Part shown: piece by piece, positions 25,766-30,765 of the stretch
Numbering within the stretch: position 1 is the stretch's first letter
Layout of the letters: each line of letters starts with the position of its first letter
Source: Stentor coeruleus
Lineage: Eukaryota; Ciliophora; Heterotrichea; Heterotrichida; Stentoridae
NCBI GenBank assembly: GCA_001970955.1
Contig: MPUH01000882.1
Location: 1 to 30,765 of the forward strand
Length of the DNA stretch: 30,765 nucleotides
Reading direction: 5' to 3'
The notes under the pieces: generated by a model
Seen by the model: the letters and a program-made list of their open reading frames with translations, nothing else
The model's database searches: none
What the model was told of the DNA's origin: nothing
Translations under genes and position numbers: made by a program

Positions 25766-26590
25766 ATGAATATATGCTACAAATGCAAGCTTCCTTACGA
25801 TTCTGAAATACGCATTCCAAAAATACTTCCTTGTGGTCATGGCCTTTGTATTATTTGTATTGAAAAGCTTTTTAAAAAAGGCTTGCTAATGTGCCCTAAA
25901 GATAATATAATTCATCAAATATCTTTAGAAGATATTAGCACAAACTATGTAGTACTTGAAGCAATTGATATAGGAAACCCATTTGAAATTATTAAATGCA
26001 CTAACGGCCATGAGATGAACATTCTTGTGCAAACCGAAAAGGAAAAAATGAAATGCTCTGTTTGTAAGAAATATTCTGATAGTTATTATCAGTGTGTTCC
26101 ATGCTTAGATCAAATTTGCATCAAGTGCTGTGAATGGATTAATACAACTGCACCAAATTCCTATCGATTAAGATGCTCAGAAGGACATTATTTAAGAGAA
26201 ACATTGAATGCTGAAGTGTTTTATCAATCTATCAGGCCTCATAAAAAACATAACTTTTTCCTATGTGATGGGTGCTTGACTAAGACTAATGGGCGGAGCC
26301 TTCAATGTAGGCAGTGTAAATTGGATTATTGTATTAGTTGTGTAGAAAAGTATAGGAATTTAGACAAGAATATTGAATTATTATTTTGTTCTAAGAAAAA
26401 TTACGAAGGCTTTTTTGGGATGATTATAGGCAAATATGAGCTGTGCAACCAAAGATTAGTTTGGCGAAACCAAAACACTAACTTCAAATGTTTCAGCTGT
26501 GGAAGTTTTTTTAATAAATCAGGAAGTTTCATATGCAAAGAATGCTCTATAGCGTACTGTATTTCATGTGCCAACAAACTAATCCCATAG
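25766..26590 (+). CDS. RING-finger protein with a series of further Cys/His zinc sites
   Basis: This 274-residue protein starts with a RING-type finger: C4-x2-C7, C23-x-H25, C28-x2-C31 and C43, with Asp46 where the last Cys is expected (CPKDN). The wording (ILPCGHGLCIICIEKLFKKG) is that of an E3 ubiquitin ligase. The rest contains repeated CxxC pairs at about 97/100, 110/113, 118/121, 167/170, 181/184, 189/192, 242/245, 257/260 and 265/268. Their spacing suggests B-box, DC1 or ZZ-like zinc modules. It has no membrane segment. It probably ubiquitinates or scaffolds something, with no substrate evident. The start is only 21 bp after the TPX2-motif gene. Confidence 0.8.
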   Translation: MNICYKCKLPYDSEIRIPKILPCGHGLCIICIEKLFKKGLLMCPKDNIIHQISLEDISTNYVVLEAIDIGNPFEIIKCTNGHEMNILVQTEKEKMKCSVCKKYSDSYYQCVPCLDQICIKCCEWINTTAPNSYRLRCSEGHYLRETLNAEVFYQSIRPHKKHNFFLCDGCLTKTNGRSLQCRQCKLDYCISCVEKYRNLDKNIELLFCSKKNYEGFFGMIIGKYELCNQRLVWRNQNTNFKCFSCGSFFNKSGSFICKECSIAYCISCANKLIP

Positions 26591-26603
26591 CACTAGAGTA
26601 AGT

Positions 26604-26758
26604 AGTAATTATTATGCATTAAATCTTATAACCAAAAACCAGTAATTATTATGCATTAAATCTTATAACCAAAAACCAGTAATTATTATGCATTAAATCT
26701 TATAGTCCACAAACTAGAGTAATTAGTAATTATTATGACTTAAATCCTATATTCCATA
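26604..26758. repeat. 37-bp tandem repeat, three close copies plus one diverged
   Basis: The unit begins AGTAATTATTATGCATTAAA and ends CTTATAACCAAAAACC. Copies start at 26604, 26641 and 26678, and a diverged fourth starts at about 26725. The first two are identical, and the third changes in its last ten bases. Both ends share ACTAGAGTAA just upstream, so an older, longer unit may be present. It fills the spacer between the RING gene and homogentisate dioxygenase. It has no spacer structure of a CRISPR. Confidence 0.9.
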
Positions 26759-26863
26759 AACAAGCAGTTTGTTTATCTCAATAAACTTAAACATTTTTTA
26801 GATATAAATATTATAAAAGTTTAGCCATAACTTTGACTAGAATAAATGGCCACAAGAATATAA

Positions 26864-28159
26864 ATGTCAGATATAAAGTACTTGCTTGGATTTGGGAACA
26901 CTGTAGAGAGTGAAGCAGTTCAAGGAGCTTTACCTCATGGTCAAAATACTCCTCAGCGTTGTCCTTTCGATCTTTATGCTGAACAATTAACAGGTACAGC
27001 ATTCACAGCACCTCGTCATCTAAACCTCCGTAGTTGGCAGTATAAGCTTCGTCCTTCTGTAAGTGGGCAAACGGTTTACAAAAAACTAGAAAAAGGACAA
27101 TTTTCTAATGATTTTGGGACTTTTACTATAGATCCAACTCAGTTACGATGGAAAGAGCCAGCAATGGTAGTCGAAGGTCAAAGCGTAGATTTCGTTCAAG
27201 GCATCAGCACAATGGCAGGTATTGGAGATCCAGCTTTAAAGACAGGTTTAGCTATTTATATGTATTCCTGCAACAAAAGCATGGAAAATAAAGCTTTTTA
27301 CTCATCAGATGGAGATTTTTTAATAGTTCCTCAGATCGGCTCGCTAACTTTAAAGACAGAAATGGGTAGGATTCATGTGGATGTGCAAGAAATTGTGGTT
27401 GTTCCAAGAGGAATAAAATTCTCTGTATATGTTGAAGGTCCATCAAGAGGGTATATTTGCGAGATTTTTTCTGGGCATTTAAGACTTCCTGAATTAGGAC
27501 CAATTGGAGCTAATGGTTTAGCTAATGCAAGAGACTTTTTAATTCCTTCAGCTTGGTTTGAAGATTATGAAGGCAATTTTGCTGTTGTGAACAAGTTCTC
27601 AGGAGAATTGTTTGAATTTACATTAAATCACTCTGTTTTTGATACTGTTGCATGGCAAGGGACTTATTATCCATTTAAATATGACTTAAAAAACTATAAT
27701 GCTATGGGTACAGTCACTTATGATCACCCTGACCCTTGTATATTCACAGTGCTCACTTGTCAGAGTGCAGATCCAGGAACAGCAGTACTTGATTTTGTCA
27801 TATTCCCACCTAGATGGATGGTAGGGGAACATACTTTCAGACCACCTTATTATCATAGAAATACTATGACTGAATTTATGGGAAACATAATTGGCTCATA
27901 TGATGCGAAAAGTGCAGGATTCACTCCAGGAACTGCATCATTGCATAGTTGCATGACAGCACATGGACCTGAAGCTTCTGTGTTTAAAAAAGGAAGTACA
28001 ATAGAACTAAACCCTGTAAGGTATCCTAATGATCATTTGCAGTTTATGTTTGAAACTTGCTTCATGCTGAAACTTGCCCCATGGGCTTTGGATAGACTTG
28101 ATCAGAGTTATTTGGAATGTTGGAATGGTTTAGATAAACTATATGTAAGTGGCAAGTAG
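26864..28159 (+). CDS. HGD: homogentisate 1,2-dioxygenase
   Basis: This iron enzyme opens the ring of homogentisate to maleylacetoacetate in phenylalanine/tyrosine breakdown. The 431-residue length matches the family (human about 445). YLLGFGNTVESEAVQGALPHGQN...CPFDLYAEQLTGTAFTAPR at the start is classic. The Fe(II) ligands are present: H331 in YYHRNTMTEFMG, E337 in the same segment, and H367 in AHGPEAS. The active-site H288 lies in TYDHPDP. FPPRWMVGEHTFRPPYY (314-330) is nearly invariant in the family. No mitochondrial signal is seen, so it is probably cytosolic. A six-codon reading frame ending TAA lies immediately in front of the ATG at 26846. It converges on the coiled-coil gene with 65 bp between stops. 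Confidence 0.96.
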   Translation: MSDIKYLLGFGNTVESEAVQGALPHGQNTPQRCPFDLYAEQLTGTAFTAPRHLNLRSWQYKLRPSVSGQTVYKKLEKGQFSNDFGTFTIDPTQLRWKEPAMVVEGQSVDFVQGISTMAGIGDPALKTGLAIYMYSCNKSMENKAFYSSDGDFLIVPQIGSLTLKTEMGRIHVDVQEIVVVPRGIKFSVYVEGPSRGYICEIFSGHLRLPELGPIGANGLANARDFLIPSAWFEDYEGNFAVVNKFSGELFEFTLNHSVFDTVAWQGTYYPFKYDLKNYNAMGTVTYDHPDPCIFTVLTCQSADPGTAVLDFVIFPPRWMVGEHTFRPPYYHRNTMTEFMGNIIGSYDAKSAGFTPGTASLHSCMTAHGPEASVFKKGSTIELNPVRYPNDHLQFMFETCFMLKLAPWALDRLDQSYLECWNGLDKLYVSGK

Positions 28160-28224
28160 ATTAAAATTAGCTTAGAAATTTATTTAAGGTAAAATATGTG
28201 TTATTATTTCTTAAAAATTATGAT

Positions 28225-29622
28225 CTATTTTAATTGAGCATTTCCAGCACGAGCTAGTTTGGAGAATGAAGATAAATCCTTGATGACTCTTTGTCCAGGT
28301 AAGTATTTGGGCATTTCTGGACCTATAGGATTTGTAATAGGATTGTGTTTGAAAGGGTCAGGGTAGTAGTACTTCTTATTAACTAAAGAAGAATCAGCAG
28401 ACTTATTCAAAATATCAGGAGTGAGATTATTCGTTTTCCGATCAATTTCTTTTCCCATAAAAGTTGGAGTCCCGCTTAATGGAATGCCATATATCCTATT
28501 AAGTGTCACTTTTCTTGGCGGCTCCGTAAGATTAGCCCCGGGTACAGCAGGAAAAACAACAGGCTTTTTAGATTTTAGATCTTCAAGTAAATTATTATGA
28601 ATTCTTTTTTCCTGATCATTCATTCTTAAGATTTTAAACGTTTCCTGCTCTTTCTCTTCTACTTGCTTTTTCAGCACTTTTTTCAGTTCTTCTCTTTCTC
28701 TATTTCTTTTATCACGTTCTAAGTCATTTTGCATAATTTCTTCCATTGCCTTAGATTTTGCTATTTCAAAATAACTTTTATTGTTCTCTATTTCAGAAAG
28801 TTTTTTTTTCTGTTTAACTTCAATTTGTTTCTCAAGTTCATATTTCATTTCTTGTACAGCTTTAAGCCTGGAAATTTCTTCATTTCTTTCTCTATTTTCT
28901 TCTTTTTCTGTAGCATATCTCTGATATTCTTGGCTTCGCTTATCTATTAATTCTTGTTTGTACACTTGTGCTTCAGTAATAGGATGAAACACGCTGATTT
29001 TTTTTTCCTGTTCTCTAATTTTTTTCTCATAAAACTCTCTATAACTAGATTCAGCTTCTTTCATTTCATTCATTTTTTTCTCTATCATTTCCTTATCCTT
29101 AAGTTTCTCAGAATTCATCATTTGCCTTTTTCTTTCTTTTTCATAATTAATCCTATGAAGCTCATCTTGTTCTAATTGTATTCTCTTATGTCTTTCGCTT
29201 AGCTCTTTATGCTTTTCTTCTTCTAATTCCTTTTGGGTTATTTTTATTCTTTGTTGTTCAAATGCTCTATCATTTTCTGTGTTCTGTTGTTGTTTGAGAT
29301 ATTTATTAGAACTGTCTTCTTGATGTTTAGAATATAAGAACTGTTGTACATTTCGATCTTGAAGTTTTTTTTTATTTTCATAATCTTTTAATGCCACTTG
29401 TTGAAGTTGGTGAAATAAATAATCATCAGCTTTATCAGATACTTGAGTTTTGCTTATTTTGTTTTTTATTTCTAATTGTTTATCTAGTTCTTCTTTATAT
29501 CTTCTTTTTGTTGCAGAAACTAATTCTTTTTCTTCTTTAATGATATTATTTGTTGCTTCATCTTGAGCTTTAATAATCATTGCCCATTCTCCCTGATTAG
29601 CAAGAAGTCGTTTGCTCGCCAT
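28225..29622 (-). CDS. long coiled-coil protein, possible axonemal type
   Basis: Residues about 1-355 of 465 form an almost uninterrupted Lys/Glu/Gln-rich helix with few prolines, typical of trichohyalin/plectin-homology-like proteins that lie along ciliary doublets. The last 110 residues break this with a Pro/Asn-rich tail including TLNRIYGIPLSGTP and YYYPDPFKHNPITNPIG, which looks like a defined microtubule- or partner-binding segment rather than random disorder. It has no signal peptide or membrane span. The start follows a TAA in the same frame by zero bases and opens MASKRLLANQGEWAM. The assignment to cilia is inference from architecture and host type. I cannot name the family. Confidence 0.8.
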   Translation of the reverse strand: MASKRLLANQGEWAMIIKAQDEATNNIIKEEKELVSATKRRYKEELDKQLEIKNKISKTQVSDKADDYLFHQLQQVALKDYENKKKLQDRNVQQFLYSKHQEDSSNKYLKQQQNTENDRAFEQQRIKITQKELEEEKHKELSERHKRIQLEQDELHRINYEKERKRQMMNSEKLKDKEMIEKKMNEMKEAESSYREFYEKKIREQEKKISVFHPITEAQVYKQELIDKRSQEYQRYATEKEENRERNEEISRLKAVQEMKYELEKQIEVKQKKKLSEIENNKSYFEIAKSKAMEEIMQNDLERDKRNREREELKKVLKKQVEEKEQETFKILRMNDQEKRIHNNLLEDLKSKKPVVFPAVPGANLTEPPRKVTLNRIYGIPLSGTPTFMGKEIDRKTNNLTPDILNKSADSSLVNKKYYYPDPFKHNPITNPIGPEMPKYLPGQRVIKDLSSFSKLARAGNAQLK

Positions 29623-30765
29623 TTATATTCTAATCCTACGCTTATTATGAGTAGTAATAACAAAAAGAATTAATGTGTTCTTTTTAAGTATAAAGTCTTC
29701 GCTTTCCTTGGCTTATTCCTTGTTTCTCAACTCTGCTTTCATTTGTGATAACTATGCTTTTAACTGCATTTTTCTAACCTCAAGTATCTTTACATTTCCT
29801 TCAAGCTATTCAGCAGAGATAGTCTCAATAATGCTTCCTTTACTATTTGAATAAACATTTATCCTTCGTGTAGCTCATTTTTACCTAGATTCAGTACAAC
29901 ATCAAGTTTTGCATCATAAGTTTTATCTTTAGGTATATTGGATCGATTTTTAATATCTTCAACATTATTAGAAGCTGCATCTATTATAATAGATTTGTAC
30001 TTTGATCTCCAGTAAACTCAAAAAACTCAAGGGTTAAGATATGTACTAACTCTTTTATTTGATAGCTTTGTTGACTTTACAAGTTAAGATTTGGATATTA
30101 TAATTATAACTTTATATGCAAAAGAGCTTGATGAAGTATTAGTGACTATTAGGTTGATCTTTTTATCGCTGGATGACATCAATTAGATTTGTTATGAACA
30201 GACTCATTTTATTAATAAAAGTGTTATTATAAAATCTATAGAAGATCAAAATGTTTATTGATAGCTATCTTAAAAATAATTCAAATTCTTTATTGGCTCA
30301 GTTTAATAGATTGCAATATTTTATTTTAATCCTACATGCAAATTTTATCTCTAATGATGAATTTCTTGCATTGAACCATTAGTGATATAAAGCCACAAAC
30401 TAATAAAAGCAATTGATTACTAGTTTATCAATAAAAAAAGTTAAGGGTTTATAGAAGAAATATAGTCAACTTATTAATCAAACTCTTAAAATAGTGACTG
30501 CTAAATATAAAACCTTAGAATCAGGTAAAATTTATTATTTTAGTATCTCAATAAGTAAATTATTTTATTCTAAAGCAACAAAAGTTAACTATCAAATATA
30601 GGTTTTAATTAGATATTAAAAATAGCAATAGAAAAACTAACAGCTTTTTTTTTATATAGGAATTCTCTAGCGGGTATATTCCATAATTGCACAGGGCGAA
30701 AATTGCACATATTCATCAATATTATCTTAAAACTGAAAAATCAAAATTATTAGTTAAGAATTATC
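29623..30765. other. long gap with at least one unassigned gene relic
   Basis: These 1.14 kb run to the window end. A minus-strand relic (29690-30017) is listed separately. On the plus strand, 30100-30600 holds several coding-like pieces broken by stops, for example KELDEVLVTIRLIFLSLDD and EQTHFINKSVIIKSIEDQ. None could be assigned. No intact gene or RNA gene is seen. Confidence 0.4.
29690..30017 (-). pseudogene. unassigned coiled-coil gene relic
   Basis: A 52-codon open stretch (30017-29862) reads YKSIIIDAASNNVEDIKNR and DAKLDVVLNLGKNELHEG before a TAA. In the next frame the sense continues as KGSIIETISAE, TAG, LEGNVKILEVRKMQLKA, TAG, LSQMKAELRNKE, TAA, AKE. The three internal stops in the second part all stand where Gln would suit a coiled coil. 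One frame change plus three stops make it non-functional. It points the same way as the coiled-coil gene downstream and could be a decayed neighbour, but I see no clear duplication of it. Confidence 0.4.

Noticed and set aside
26604..26758. CRISPR-like array
   Set aside because: Units are directly adjacent without unique spacers, in a eukaryotic setting.
28729..29175. Two Phe/Leu-rich plus-strand frames opposite the coiled-coil gene
   Set aside because: Antisense of Lys/Glu codons always gives such Phe/Leu-rich frames; no start context or domain.

Overview
The window looks like a piece of the macronuclear genome of a heterotrich ciliate, most likely Stentor or a close relative. It is very AT-rich with compact intron-poor genes. 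Three genes are rebuilt only by removing introns of exactly 15 nt (GTAA....TA...AG), the hallmark of Stentor. All three standard stops end genes: TGA closes a protein kinase A right after its family-typical C-terminal FxxF, and TAA and TAG close others, so the code is standard. The gene set (PKA, vacuolar sorting receptor, ArfGAP, Mpp10, tubulin-modification and microtubule proteins) is plainly eukaryotic. The organism name is an inference.

Layout. Positions 1-12128 are loosely packed: a RasGEF (+), an unrecognised protein (+), a vacuolar-sorting-receptor homologue (+), a FYVE-like zinc-finger coiled-coil protein (-), a small mitochondrial-looking gene broken by two +1 shifts (+), and a membrane-anchored cyclic nucleotide phosphodiesterase (+). 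From 14251 to 17196 lie three minus-strand genes: patatin-like lipase, four-pass membrane protein, and CCoAOMT-type O-methyltransferase. From 17462 to 29622 packing is tight: ArfGAP, PKA catalytic subunit, Mpp10, a basic disordered protein, a SNF1/AMPK-like kinase, a CSTPP1 (C11orf49) homologue, a TPX2-motif protein, a RING protein, homogentisate 1,2-dioxygenase, and a long coiled-coil protein of possibly axonemal type. Spacers there are often only 18-65 bp.

The long gaps are not empty. Read by eye on both strands, they hold decayed transposase fragments of three different superfamilies: an ISXO2/IS1595 (Merlin-like) DDE domain at about 2290-2690, a Tc1/mariner-type helix-turn-helix at 12193-12531, and a piggyBac DDE block at 13626-13884. 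Several other coding-like relics could not be assigned. Many of their premature stops fit C-to-T change of CAA, CAG or CGA codons. Transposon debris in a somatic ciliate genome, including piggyBac (the superfamily that gave ciliates their domesticated excisases), is the least expected content here.

Functional themes: cAMP signalling is represented twice (PKA and a phosphodiesterase). The plus-strand trio at 24200-26590 joins a predicted tubulin polyglutamylase complex regulator to a TPX2-motif protein with a KEN box, separated by 18 bp, which suggests a microtubule-related neighbourhood. No tRNA, rRNA, CRISPR array or bacterial-type operon signal was seen.
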